Shown here piece after piece: positions 8,154 through 17,442 of a stretch of DNA of 64,000 bases. The notes below the pieces were generated by a model, which saw nothing but the letters and a program-made list of their open reading frames with translations, did no database searches and was not told the origin of the DNA. Position 1 is the first letter of the stretch. Each line of letters starts with the position of its first letter. Origin of the DNA: Gammaproteobacteria bacterium (lineage in GTDB: Bacteria > Pseudomonadota > Gammaproteobacteria > JAADGQ01); the NCBI GenBank assembly GCA_021648145.1, contig JAKITI010000002.1, positions 62,001 to 126,000 on the forward strand, in the 5' to 3' direction. The position numbers and the translations under genes were made by a program.

Positions 8154-10160
8154 ATGGCAGGGGTATCCTCAATAATAGGTCGCTTTTCAGTACGTACGAA
8201 AATCAACCTAATTGTGACATTAATTTTTGTCAGTGTTGTTATGTTAGTGACTATTTTTACGATGCAGCGTACGGAAGAGCGTGTATTGGAGTTAGTGACT
8301 GATCATACAAAAAGCATTTCAAATTTTTATTTCGATAGTTTAAATACCATGATGTTGACCGACACCATGGATCAACGTTCTATTTTGCGTAAAAAAATCC
8401 TGCAAGACCCTGATGTTTTAGAAGCTCGAGTTGTGCGTGGTCAAACGATCATTGATCAGTATGGCCCTGGTTTACCAGAAGAACATCCTGTCGATGAGTA
8501 TGATCGGCGCGGACTGTTGGGTGAAGAAATTATGTTCACGGAGCATCGTAATAGTGGCCGTGTGCTAACCGTCTTGACACCTATTCGAGCCACAAGTGAT
8601 GGTGACACCAATTGCCTGGCTTGCCATAACGTACCTACTGGTACTGTGAATGGATTAGTTAGAGTGAGCTATTCACTTGCTGATATTGATGAAAAAGTGA
8701 CTCAGGAGATGTGGACTGCAGCGTTTGCAAATTTACTATTGATGGTTTTAGGTTTGTTTTTGGCCAATTTTTTATTACGCCGCTGGATTTCAGAGCCTCT
8801 TTCAAATTTAATTAAAGTCGTTAAACGTCGTGCCAATGGAGATAATAGTGCCAGAGCCATTGTGACGAGCTCTGATGAAGTCGGGCGGCTTGGTTTGGCT
8901 TTGAATGCCATGTCCGACAAATTAAATGATAGTTTCAAACGTGAACAAGAAGTTGCACAAGAGTTACGCCATAAAGTTGATGTATTGCTTAAAGTAGTGA
9001 GCAGAGCCGCTAAAGGTGATTTAGAGACATCTGTTTCTATATCACGGGAAGGTGCTATTGGTGAATTAGGTGCAGGGCTGGAAGCCATGTTGGGCAATTT
9101 GCGTACATTGATGGATGAAAGGCGTACCGCAGTTGAAGAGCTAAAAGAAAAAGTCGGAGCAATATTGGATGTTGTTACAAAAGCAGCAGAAGGCGATTTG
9201 ACTGGAAAAATAACGGTCAATGGAACGGATAGTATTGGCCAGTTAGCGATGGGTGTTCAGCGTATGGTTGATCGTTTGAATGCATTGGTGACACAGGTGC
9301 AGCAATCTGGAATTAAAGTGACTTCATCGGCAACACAAATAGCCGCAACGGCTAAACAGCAAGAGGCAACACTCACTGAGCAGGCCGCGACGATTAATGA
9401 AATTGTTGCGACAGCAACAGAAATTTCAGCAACAAACAAAGATCTTGTTTTAACTATGGATGAAGTCTCTTCTGTTTCGGAGCAAACTGCAACGGCCGCA
9501 AGTAGTGGACAAGAGGGGTTGGCTAAAATGGAAGAGACAATGCGCCAAGTCGTTAATGCCTCAGGGACAATTGCAAATAAACTAGAAGTGCTAAATGAAA
9601 AAGCGAATAACATTAACACCGTTGTTACCACAATTACTAAAGTAGCCGATCAAACAAACCTGTTATCCCTCAATGCCGCAATTGAAGCAGAAAAAGCAGG
9701 TGAATATGGTGTGGGTTTTGCAGTTGTAGCAACTGAAATTCGGCGGTTGGCTGACCAAACTGCTGGAGCCACTCTAGATATTGAGCAGATGGTGAAAGAA
9801 GTTCAAACTGCCGTTTCTGCAGGCGTTATGAGTGTGGATAAATTTTCAAAAGAGGTACAAAACAGCGTCGAAGTTGTAAGCCATGTAGGGCAAGATCTAA
9901 CGCAAATTATTGAACAAGTTCAAGCGTTGAGTCCAAGATTTGAAAGTGTGCATGAGGGGATGCAATTTCAGGCCCAAGGGGCTGAGCAGATTAAGCAAGC
10001 CATCGTGCAGTTAAGCAGTGCGGCCCAACAAACCGTTGAATCACTTCATCAGTCTAACTCATCAATTGATCATTTGAATGATGCTGCGCAGGGCTTGCAA
10101 CAGGGTGTGAGCCAATTTAAAGTATTAAGTATTCATACAAAAGAATCAGAGGCGAATTAG
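8154..10160 (+). CDS. wspA: Methyl-accepting chemoreceptor of a Wsp-type system with a CxxCH sensor domain
   Basis: This 668-residue receptor has TM1 at about 17-36, a periplasmic domain, and TM2 at about 187-208. HAMP and further HAMP-like repeats follow (about 209-385), then a cytoplasmic signalling hairpin with ADQTNLLSLNAAIEAEKAGE. The periplasmic domain ends in CLACH (C154, C157, H158), a CxxCH c-type haem attachment motif, just before TM2. It heads a seven-gene run in exact wspABCDEFR order. In Pseudomonas, WspA senses surface contact and drives WspE to phosphorylate WspR. Here the CxxCH suggests a haem-based cue (redox, O2 or NO), which is inference. The wsp assignment rests on gene order. 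Confidence 0.9.
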   Translation: MAGVSSIIGRFSVRTKINLIVTLIFVSVVMLVTIFTMQRTEERVLELVTDHTKSISNFYFDSLNTMMLTDTMDQRSILRKKILQDPDVLEARVVRGQTIIDQYGPGLPEEHPVDEYDRRGLLGEEIMFTEHRNSGRVLTVLTPIRATSDGDTNCLACHNVPTGTVNGLVRVSYSLADIDEKVTQEMWTAAFANLLLMVLGLFLANFLLRRWISEPLSNLIKVVKRRANGDNSARAIVTSSDEVGRLGLALNAMSDKLNDSFKREQEVAQELRHKVDVLLKVVSRAAKGDLETSVSISREGAIGELGAGLEAMLGNLRTLMDERRTAVEELKEKVGAILDVVTKAAEGDLTGKITVNGTDSIGQLAMGVQRMVDRLNALVTQVQQSGIKVTSSATQIAATAKQQEATLTEQAATINEIVATATEISATNKDLVLTMDEVSSVSEQTATAASSGQEGLAKMEETMRQVVNASGTIANKLEVLNEKANNINTVVTTITKVADQTNLLSLNAAIEAEKAGEYGVGFAVVATEIRRLADQTAGATLDIEQMVKEVQTAVSAGVMSVDKFSKEVQNSVEVVSHVGQDLTQIIEQVQALSPRFESVHEGMQFQAQGAEQIKQAIVQLSSAAQQTVESLHQSNSSIDHLNDAAQGLQQGVSQFKVLSIHTKESEAN

Positions 10161-10162
10161 CT

Positions 10163-10654
10163 GTGATGCTTTTACTGATTACGATCGGTAATGAACGTTA
10201 TGGTATTGATGTCTCCCATGTGGTTAAAGTCATTCCGCCCGTTGCGGTTAAAGAAATTCCTTGTAGCCCTGATTACATTGCAGGGCTATTGAACTTTCAT
10301 GGAACCCCTGTCACGGTTGTTGATATTAACTACTTGTATCTACAGCAACCTGTTTCTATCTATTTAGGCTCTAGAATTATTGTTGTTGATTTGATGCACT
10401 CGAAAAAAGAAGAGGGCGCGGAATCTATTTTGTTAGGGGTACTTGCGGAGGGTGTGACGGAGGCGATTCACATTGATGAAAAGTCCTTGGTGAATTCTAA
10501 AATTGATATGGCAGACAGGTCATTTTTGAATCAGGTTGTGATGAATGATAAAGAGATCATTCAATTGGTTAATCTCGAAAATTTGATGCCAGACCAATGG
10601 AAATCTAAAATTTTACAATCACATACTTTATTGCTTCATGAAACTTTAGAATGA
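10163..10654 (+). CDS. wspB: CheW-like coupling protein of the Wsp system
   Basis: This 163-residue single CheW domain (LITIGNERYGIDVSHVVKVI, then YIAGLLNFHGTPVTVVDI) couples the receptor to the CheA-type kinase. The frame starts GTG-ATG at 10163/10166, with AGAGG about 10 bases upstream, so either codon could be used. It begins 2 bases after the receptor stop. It is the first of two CheW-type genes in the operon, matching WspB by position. Confidence 0.88.
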   Translation: MMLLLITIGNERYGIDVSHVVKVIPPVAVKEIPCSPDYIAGLLNFHGTPVTVVDINYLYLQQPVSIYLGSRIIVVDLMHSKKEEGAESILLGVLAEGVTEAIHIDEKSLVNSKIDMADRSFLNQVVMNDKEIIQLVNLENLMPDQWKSKILQSHTLLLHETLE

Positions 10655-10666
10655 TAGTTAATCTAG

Positions 10667-11905
10667 ATGATTTATAAATTAATAGAAACACTATTAAAAG
10701 ACAAAACAGGATTACATAGTGCCTCTATTGGTTCAGAGTCAATAAAAACCAATATTAAGCGGCGTATGGAAGAGTGCTCTATTATTGATGTTTCTGATTA
10801 TTATTCATTTATTAGTAAGTCAATAGATGAATTACAGCTGCTGATTAACGAAACAATGGTGCCTGAAACCTGGTTTTTTCGCGATGATATACCCTTTAAT
10901 TTTTTGAAAAGATTTATCCATAATCAATGGCTTACAGCGGAGAGAAAAAAGAAATTACGCATATTAAATATTCCATGTGCGACAGGAGAAGAGCCATACT
11001 CTGTCGCGATGACGCTACTAGGGTGTGGTATGAAGCCGCATCAGTTTTCAATTGATGCTGTGGATATTAATACAGGGGTTTTAGATTATGCAGAAAAAGG
11101 TCACTATTCGCAGCACTCTTTTCGTGGAAATGTTATTAATCAGTATCAGCACTACTTTAAAAAAGTAGTGAGCAGCTATCAATTGGATGATGCTGTAAAA
11201 AATGCTGTTTCATTCAATTACGGCAATGTTCTTGATGATGATTTCATCAAAAAATCAGGCCGTTATGACATTGTTTTTTGCCGAAATCTATTGATCTACT
11301 TTGATGATAAAACTAAAAAAAAGGTTGTTAATCATCTCAGTCAACTATTAATTGATAATGGCGTGTTGTTTGTTGGTTATGCAGATGTTAGTGCGTTAAT
11401 GAATCAACCCTTTACCCCGGTTTCTTACCCCAGTGCTTTTGCTTTTTATAAACAAGAACCCATTAAATTAAAACCTGTAACTCCGACGATCCAAAAATTT
11501 CCTTCCAATAACTCATATAAAAATTCGTTTGCATCACTGAGGAAAGCTGAAAAATTACAGATAAAAAAAATAAAGGGTGCGTATGTGCTTGAGGATGAGG
11601 AGGTTATCGAGAGTATTCAGAAATTAGCCGATCAAGGTGAGCTGCATGAAGCAAAAATATTATGTCAGCAATTTTTAGAAAAAAACAGTGTTTCTATCTC
11701 TGCTCATTATTTAATGGGGGTGATTCTTGATGTGGAAGGGCTGTGGGCTAAAGCACACGATCTATTTTGTAAAACACTCTATTTAAATCCAAAGCATTAT
11801 GAGGCACTCACTTATTTGGCTATTTATGCGGAGCGACGGGGTGATTCTACAGCGGCTAAAGTGTACCGCTCGCGTGCGACACGTATTGCTGAGAAAAAAG
11901 TATGA
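10667..11905 (+). CDS. wspC: CheR-type methyltransferase with C-terminal TPR repeats
   Basis: This 412-residue protein has a CheR N-domain, then a SAM-binding domain with VPETWFFRD, NIPCATGEEPYSVAM and IVFCRNLLIYFD. About residues 315-412 form TPR-like helices (AKILCQQFLEKNS, AHDLFCKTLYLNPKHYEAL). That CheR-TPR architecture is characteristic of WspC. It methylates glutamates on the receptor for adaptation. Its stop overlaps the next start by four bases (ATGA). Confidence 0.9.
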   Translation: MIYKLIETLLKDKTGLHSASIGSESIKTNIKRRMEECSIIDVSDYYSFISKSIDELQLLINETMVPETWFFRDDIPFNFLKRFIHNQWLTAERKKKLRILNIPCATGEEPYSVAMTLLGCGMKPHQFSIDAVDINTGVLDYAEKGHYSQHSFRGNVINQYQHYFKKVVSSYQLDDAVKNAVSFNYGNVLDDDFIKKSGRYDIVFCRNLLIYFDDKTKKKVVNHLSQLLIDNGVLFVGYADVSALMNQPFTPVSYPSAFAFYKQEPIKLKPVTPTIQKFPSNNSYKNSFASLRKAEKLQIKKIKGAYVLEDEEVIESIQKLADQGELHEAKILCQQFLEKNSVSISAHYLMGVILDVEGLWAKAHDLFCKTLYLNPKHYEALTYLAIYAERRGDSTAAKVYRSRATRIAEKKV

Positions 11906-12618
11906 CTCAGCAATCCAATATGGAAAAAATAGAAAAAAAAGTGAATGATTGTTGGAACCATATTGGTATATGGGGTAGAGAAAAACAACGTTGTTCAGAG
12001 TTAAAAAAGGTAATTCATTGTAGGAATTGTAAGGTTTACTCTAAGGCTGGCCGCCATTTATTGGAGCGCGAGCCCCCCAGCGGTTATCTGGATGAGTTGC
12101 AAAAAGTAATTGCTAAAGAGCATGAAACTGAGGACTATAAAACAGAATCTATTGTTATTTTTCGCTTGGGATATGAGTGGTTATCATTGCCGACAATATT
12201 TTTTAAAGAGGTTATTTGTATGCGTAAAGTGCATACACTACCACATAGAAGGTATGGTAGTTTGAAAGGGCTGGTGAATGTGCATGGGGAACTATTGATA
12301 TGCATTTCACTCGGGCGCTTATTAGGAATAGATAAGCAAGAAAGAGCGGAAGTAAGTGAAAAAAAGGTATATAAACGATTCATTGTTTTTTCCGGTGACG
12401 AGGGACAATATGTATTTCCTGTCAGTGAGATTAAAGGCATTTATCACTACGCGCCCTCAGAAATATATCACGCCCCTTCAACAGCGACATACTGTGCTTC
12501 AAGTTATCTCAAAGGAATGCTGGATTTGCATAGTGAAACAGGAGGCAAAAATATATTTCATGTTGGTTGTCTTGATGGCCAAAAGCTATTGAACTCACTG
12601 AAAAAAGAGGTGCGTTAG
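11902..12618 (+). CDS. wspD: Second CheW-like coupling protein with cysteine-rich N-terminus
   Basis: This 238-residue protein has a CheW domain (about 85-235: IVIFRLGYEWLSLPT, SLKGLVNVHGELLICISL). It is preceded by an N-terminal segment CWNHIGIWG, then C, then HCRNCKVYS. As far as I recall, the same cysteine-rich start is typical of WspD proteins. It overlaps wspC by four bases and ends 4 bases before the kinase gene. Two different CheW proteins are a hallmark of Wsp operons. Confidence 0.87.
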   Translation: MTQQSNMEKIEKKVNDCWNHIGIWGREKQRCSELKKVIHCRNCKVYSKAGRHLLEREPPSGYLDELQKVIAKEHETEDYKTESIVIFRLGYEWLSLPTIFFKEVICMRKVHTLPHRRYGSLKGLVNVHGELLICISLGRLLGIDKQERAEVSEKKVYKRFIVFSGDEGQYVFPVSEIKGIYHYAPSEIYHAPSTATYCASSYLKGMLDLHSETGGKNIFHVGCLDGQKLLNSLKKEVR

Positions 12619-12622
12619 TCTA

Positions 12623-15415
12623 ATGCATGAAGAAGAGTTACATAATTCTTCCATGTTAGACCTGTTCCGTCAGGAAGTGGAGCAACATGCACCCGATATT
12701 AGTAATGGTTTGCTGGAGTTGGAGCAAGGGGAACCATCCTCTGAATGTCTGGAATCTTTGATGCGAGCGGCGCACTCTATTAAAGGAGCGGCTCGTATGG
12801 TTGGAATTAATGAGGTTGTTGATGTTGCTCATCTAATGGAAGACTGTTTTGTAGCCGTTCAGTCAGGCGAGGTGAACCTGGATGAAAAGGATATTGACCT
12901 CTTATTAAATGGCATTGACCTTATTAGCCAGATTTCAGAGTCAAAAATCCCAGCAGACAAATGGGTGGTTGAGCATCAGAGTGAGTATGATGAACTGATG
13001 GTTTGCTTAAGAGCATTGATGGTAAAAAAGGGTGAAATGCTGGAGGAGAGGGTTGCCCTAGAGTCAATACAACCCTTTGAAACACCTGACTCCGAACCTA
13101 ATTCATTACCGAATGAGCTTAGCCTGAGCGATGCATCAATGCTGGAGTTGTTCCAGTTAGAAGTTGAAGAGCACTCCCGTATATTAAGTAGTGGTTTGCT
13201 AGAGTTGGAGCAAGGGCAGTCATCATCTAAGTGTTTAGAGGCTTTGATGCGTGCAGCACACTCTTTAAAGGGTGCTGCACGCATGGTGGGTTTAAATGAA
13301 GTCGTTGATATCGCACATCTGATGGAAGATTGTTTTGTAGCCTTACAGGAGGGCGGTGCTACTCTGGTTGTTGAAGATATTGATGTTTTATTTAAAAGTA
13401 TTGATGCCCTCACTATGCACCTTCAAACACCTGAAAATAAATGGCTGGATAATAATAAAAGTGAGTATGAGACACTGCTGCTTTCTTTGCAGAGTGTCAG
13501 GCAAAAGCTTGTTAGTGAGGAGCAGAGTCATTCACCTGGACTTATTCAAGCCAAGCCTGAAAAAAGAGAGCCTGATCAAGAGGTAAAGCAGCTACACTCT
13601 TTACCAAAAAAAATAAATCCCCCTCCACCTGAAGTGGTGGATGAAGAAGCAGAGGAGGTCACCTCTGTGCTACGGGTGAGCACTGCACAAATTAACCGGC
13701 TCATGGGGTTAACAGGCGAGTCAATTGTGCGAGCACGCTGGTTACGACCTTATGTTGAGTCTATGTCCAGGTTGAAACAACACCATGTCAGGTTAGCCCA
13801 GCGTCTTGATATGTTGTGGAGTGTGGTGAGTAATACGACGAATGATGAAGAAATTTATGAGTTGTTGCGTGATATCCAAAGCAGAGAAGCGGTGTGTCGC
13901 AGAGAGTTAGCAGATCGGATTGCTGCAATGGAAGAGTACGACCGACATGCGACTAACCTTTCTAGCCGATTGCATCAGGCTGTTGTAACAAGTCGTATGC
14001 GTCCATTCTCTGATGGTGTGGAAGGATTTCCACGCATGGTGCGTGATGTTGCTCGTTCATTAAATAAATCAGTTAACTTGGAAATAGAAGGAAAAGCCAC
14101 AAAACTGGATCGGGATATTCTTGAAAAAATTGAAGCGCCCCTGAATCATTTGTTACGTAATGCGGTTGATCACGGTATTGAAATGCCCGAGGTACGAAAA
14201 GCATCAGGAAAGCCTGAAAAAGGAGTTGTACGGCTTTCGGCATTTCATCAGGCGGGAATGTTATCCATCGTCATTGAGGATGATGGGGGTGGAATTGATA
14301 TCGAAAGTTTACGTGCAAAAGTTTTACAGAAGGGAATGGTCGATGAAAGCATGGCCAAAAACCTATCAGAAACTGAATTGTATGATTTTCTGTTTCTACC
14401 CGGCTTTTCAACCAAGCAGGATGTCACAGAAATTTCTGGCCGTGGTGTTGGCATGGACGTGGTTCATGAAGTCGTTCAAAAAATGCGGGGGCAAATTCGT
14501 GTTTCATCACGTTTAGGAGAAGGAACACGCTTTCATATGCAGCTTCCACTGACACTGTCGGTGATTCCATGTTTGCTTGCTTATGTCTCAGAAGAGCCAT
14601 ATGCTTTTCCATTGGCGCGTATAAAACAGATATTCAAGAAGGATAAAAGCGCTATTGAAAAAATTGAAGGGCATCAATTTATCAATATAGAGGGGCGATC
14701 TGTGGGTGTTATCTCTATGGCACAGCTACTTGAATTGCCGGGTGATTTAATATCGAATCAAGAGACGGTTTCAGTTGTTGTTTTAGGCGAAAAGAAGAGT
14801 ATTTACGGATTAGTTGTCGATAGTTTTATTGGAAAGCGGGATTTGGTGGTGCAGCAGATGCCCAGCCAACTCAAAAAAATAAAAGACATCAGTGCTGCCG
14901 CATTAATGGAGGATGGTTCCCCGGTTTTGATCGTGGATGTAGATGATATGTTGTGCTCTATTAATAAGATTGTTAATGGTGGGCAAGTCAGTGCCATCTC
15001 CTCAGAGCGTAGAAATAGAGAGGCAGATGAGCATCTAATTAAGCATGTTTTAGTTGTTGATGATTCGATTACAGTGCGGGAAGTTGAACGTAACCTGTTG
15101 CTTGCATCAGGCTACCGTGTCGATGTTGCTGTAGATGGTATGGATGGCTGGAACATGGTAAACCAAGGCAGCTACGACTTGGTCATCACCGACATTGATA
15201 TGCCAAGAATGGATGGTATTGAATTTGTAAAATATATCAAAGGAAACCCCAACACTGCTCATATTCCAGTGATTGTAGTCTCTTACAAAGATCGAGAAGA
15301 AGATCGGCTTCGTGGTCTGGAGGCGGGTGCTGACTACTATCTGACTAAAGGGAGTTTTCATGATCACAGCTTGCAAGAAGCGGTTCTGGATCTCATTGGT
15401 GAGGCGACAGTATGA
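12623..15415 (+). CDS. wspE: Hybrid CheA-type histidine kinase with two HPt domains and a receiver
   Basis: This 930-residue protein contains, in order, HPt1 with H51 (RAAHSIKGAARM), HPt2 with H213 (RAAHSLKGAARM), a proline-rich linker and a dimerisation region. The CheA ATPase follows (LLRNAVDHGIEMP, IEDDGGGID, SGRGVGMDVV), then a CheW-like domain and a C-terminal receiver (HVLVVDDS, LVITDIDMPRMDG). It should phosphorylate WspR and WspF. Pseudomonas WspE has one HPt; by hand count 54 of 71 residues match between the two copies here, so this is an in-gene duplication. Its stop overlaps wspF by four bases. Confidence 0.92.
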   Translation: MHEEELHNSSMLDLFRQEVEQHAPDISNGLLELEQGEPSSECLESLMRAAHSIKGAARMVGINEVVDVAHLMEDCFVAVQSGEVNLDEKDIDLLLNGIDLISQISESKIPADKWVVEHQSEYDELMVCLRALMVKKGEMLEERVALESIQPFETPDSEPNSLPNELSLSDASMLELFQLEVEEHSRILSSGLLELEQGQSSSKCLEALMRAAHSLKGAARMVGLNEVVDIAHLMEDCFVALQEGGATLVVEDIDVLFKSIDALTMHLQTPENKWLDNNKSEYETLLLSLQSVRQKLVSEEQSHSPGLIQAKPEKREPDQEVKQLHSLPKKINPPPPEVVDEEAEEVTSVLRVSTAQINRLMGLTGESIVRARWLRPYVESMSRLKQHHVRLAQRLDMLWSVVSNTTNDEEIYELLRDIQSREAVCRRELADRIAAMEEYDRHATNLSSRLHQAVVTSRMRPFSDGVEGFPRMVRDVARSLNKSVNLEIEGKATKLDRDILEKIEAPLNHLLRNAVDHGIEMPEVRKASGKPEKGVVRLSAFHQAGMLSIVIEDDGGGIDIESLRAKVLQKGMVDESMAKNLSETELYDFLFLPGFSTKQDVTEISGRGVGMDVVHEVVQKMRGQIRVSSRLGEGTRFHMQLPLTLSVIPCLLAYVSEEPYAFPLARIKQIFKKDKSAIEKIEGHQFINIEGRSVGVISMAQLLELPGDLISNQETVSVVVLGEKKSIYGLVVDSFIGKRDLVVQQMPSQLKKIKDISAAALMEDGSPVLIVDVDDMLCSINKIVNGGQVSAISSERRNREADEHLIKHVLVVDDSITVREVERNLLLASGYRVDVAVDGMDGWNMVNQGSYDLVITDIDMPRMDGIEFVKYIKGNPNTAHIPVIVVSYKDREEDRLRGLEAGADYYLTKGSFHDHSLQEAVLDLIGEATV

Positions 15416-16443
15416 GAATTGCCATCGTCAATGATATGAAAATGGCGGTGGAAAGTTTACGTCGGGTATTAAATTTTTCGGGAAAATATGAAGTGGCATG
15501 GGTGGCATATGATGGGGCTGAAGCAGTCGAGCGATGTCAAAAAAATTGTCCAGACCTGATTCTGATGGATTTAATCATGCCTGTTATGGATGGGGTTCAG
15601 GCAACACGTAAAATTATGCAGTATTCACCCTGTCCAATTTTAGTGGTAACAAGTTCAGTACACCATCATTCGGCGCAAGTCTTTGAAGCGATGGGAGCTG
15701 GAGCTTTGGATGCGGTGAATACGCCTGAGCTTGGTTTGAATGGTGATGGGCAAGGGCGAGATGATCTATTAAAAAAAATTGCAACACTTCAAGTCTTGAT
15801 CAATGCAAAAGATACGCTTCAAGCGAACCCAGCCCGAGTCGTTACAGAAAAGTTTGATGGCTCCAGAGTTAATAATCTTTCTCCATTAATTGTCATTGGT
15901 GCATCTTCGGGAGGGCCACAGGCATTGTTGGAAATATTGTCGGACTTGCCTGAAAACTATAACGCTTCAATTTTAGTGGTTCAGCATGTTGATGCTCAGT
16001 TTGCGGGCGACCTGGCACGTTGGTTAGATTCACAATGTAAAGTTCATGTTCGGCTGGCAAAATGTGGTGATATTCCAATGTCAGGAACAGTTTTGATTGC
16101 GGGAACAGGTGATCATATGATTATGACAGCGGCGGGTAAGCTCAGTTACAGGGCGGAGCCTGTTGATGAAGTTTATCGGCCATCAGTCGATATTTTATTT
16201 AATAGTGTTGTCAAAAATTGGAGATCAGAATTAGTGGGTGTATTACTCACCGGCATGGGACAGGATGGTGCGAAAGGTTTGTTGAATTTACGTAAAAGAG
16301 GTTGTTATACGATTGCACAAAATCGTGAGAGTAGCGCTGTGTATGGTATGCCAAAAGCGGCTATCGAAGCAGGGGCTGCTGTAGATGTATTGCCTGTTGA
16401 AATGATTAGTTCGGCATTAATGAAAAGGAGCAATGGTGGATAA
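15412..16443 (+). CDS. wspF: CheB-type receptor methylesterase with receiver domain
   Basis: This 343-residue protein has an N-terminal receiver (VNDMKMAVESLR, LILMDLIMPVMDG) and a C-terminal methylesterase with the S/H/D triad in IGASSGGPQ, VQHVDAQF and TGMGQDGAKG. It removes receptor methyl groups. In Pseudomonas its loss locks Wsp on and gives wrinkly colonies. It overlaps wspE by four bases and wspR by eleven. Confidence 0.92.
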   Translation: MRIAIVNDMKMAVESLRRVLNFSGKYEVAWVAYDGAEAVERCQKNCPDLILMDLIMPVMDGVQATRKIMQYSPCPILVVTSSVHHHSAQVFEAMGAGALDAVNTPELGLNGDGQGRDDLLKKIATLQVLINAKDTLQANPARVVTEKFDGSRVNNLSPLIVIGASSGGPQALLEILSDLPENYNASILVVQHVDAQFAGDLARWLDSQCKVHVRLAKCGDIPMSGTVLIAGTGDHMIMTAAGKLSYRAEPVDEVYRPSVDILFNSVVKNWRSELVGVLLTGMGQDGAKGLLNLRKRGCYTIAQNRESSAVYGMPKAAIEAGAAVDVLPVEMISSALMKRSNGG

Positions 16444-17404
16444 CAATACGCAAGAGAAGGTGCCTGGGCCGCGAGTTTTTTTAGTGGATGACCAACTGAT
16501 TGTTGCAGAAGGTATCAGGCGTATGCTGGCAGAAGAGAGTGATATTGATTTTCATTACTGTCAGGATTCAACGGATGCGATCAATGCTGCTGAAAAATAC
16601 CAGCCGACAGTCATTCTACAGGATTTGGTGATGCCAGATATTGATGGTATGACGCTGTTACGTCTTCTAAATAAAAGCCCGGCGACATCAAAAGTGCCGG
16701 TGATTGTTCTTTCGAGTAAAGAAGACCCAAAAATAAAAAGTGAGGCTTTTGAAAACAGCGCGGCAGACTACCTGGTTAAACCCCCTGAAAAAATTGAATT
16801 GATTGCTCGGATTCGAGCTCATTCACGTAGCTATATGGCACATCAAGCATTAGATGTGGTGCATAAAGAGTTAAAAGAAAAAAATGCTGAGTTAGAGCGA
16901 ATATCATTAGAAGATGGTTTGACAGGTATATCTAATCGCCGCAGCTTTGATCTATTTTTACAAAAAGAGTGGGATCGTGCCATTCGTGATAAAACAAATA
17001 TTGGACTGGTCATGATCGATATTGATCATTTTAAGGGGTATAACGATCACTATGGGCATCAAGGAGGGGATGATTGTTTGCGTCAAGTGGCCAGTGCGCT
17101 GGCCGAGGTTGTGGGGCGACCTGGAGATATGGTTGCACGCTATGGTGGTGAAGAATTTGTGGTTGTATTGCCCAATACTGATATTCAAGGGGCAGGCTTG
17201 ATTGCAGAAAAATTACGCCAAAAAGTGGAAAATTTAGCTTTGCCGCATAATTATTCGGCAACGGCCAATTATGTGTCAATTAGCTTGGGTGTTGCTGGAG
17301 TGCTGCCTACTGATAGTGTACCTGATGAATTAATTAAGCTGGCAGATAACGCACTGTATGAAGCTAAGGAGTCGGGGCGTAATCGGTATTGTTTGGCAAA
17401 ATAA
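16433..17404 (+). CDS. wspR: Response regulator diguanylate cyclase (REC-GGDEF)
   Basis: This 323-residue protein has a receiver domain (VFLVDDQLIVAEG, ILQDLVMPDIDG), a coiled-coil linker (about 135-160, HKELKEKNAELERIS) and a GGDEF domain. The active motif is GGEEF, and an intact RxxD inhibitory site (RPGD) lies five residues upstream, so it should be an active, product-inhibited cyclase. It makes c-di-GMP when phosphorylated by the Wsp kinase. A good ribosome binding site (AAAGGAG at 16424-16430) lies inside the end of wspF. Confidence 0.93.
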   Translation: MVDNNTQEKVPGPRVFLVDDQLIVAEGIRRMLAEESDIDFHYCQDSTDAINAAEKYQPTVILQDLVMPDIDGMTLLRLLNKSPATSKVPVIVLSSKEDPKIKSEAFENSAADYLVKPPEKIELIARIRAHSRSYMAHQALDVVHKELKEKNAELERISLEDGLTGISNRRSFDLFLQKEWDRAIRDKTNIGLVMIDIDHFKGYNDHYGHQGGDDCLRQVASALAEVVGRPGDMVARYGGEEFVVVLPNTDIQGAGLIAEKLRQKVENLALPHNYSATANYVSISLGVAGVLPTDSVPDELIKLADNALYEAKESGRNRYCLAK

Positions 17405-17442
17405 TCTGTATTGCTAAATACAGAAAGCAATATTGGCTTTTA
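17405..17442. terminator. Hairpins between convergent wspR and the EAL gene
   Basis: A perfect 8-base inverted repeat with a 4-base loop (TCTGTATT/AATACAGA, 17405-17424) starts right after the wspR stop. A weaker AAAGC/GCTTT hairpin and an A/T run follow. This fits a weak bidirectional terminator between two facing genes. Confidence 0.45.

Noticed and set aside
8702-9220. 172-residue minus-strand frame inside the chemoreceptor gene
   Set aside because: It is the mirror of the receptor's HAMP/signalling region; the plus frame is a clear domain protein and the minus product has no recognisable features.
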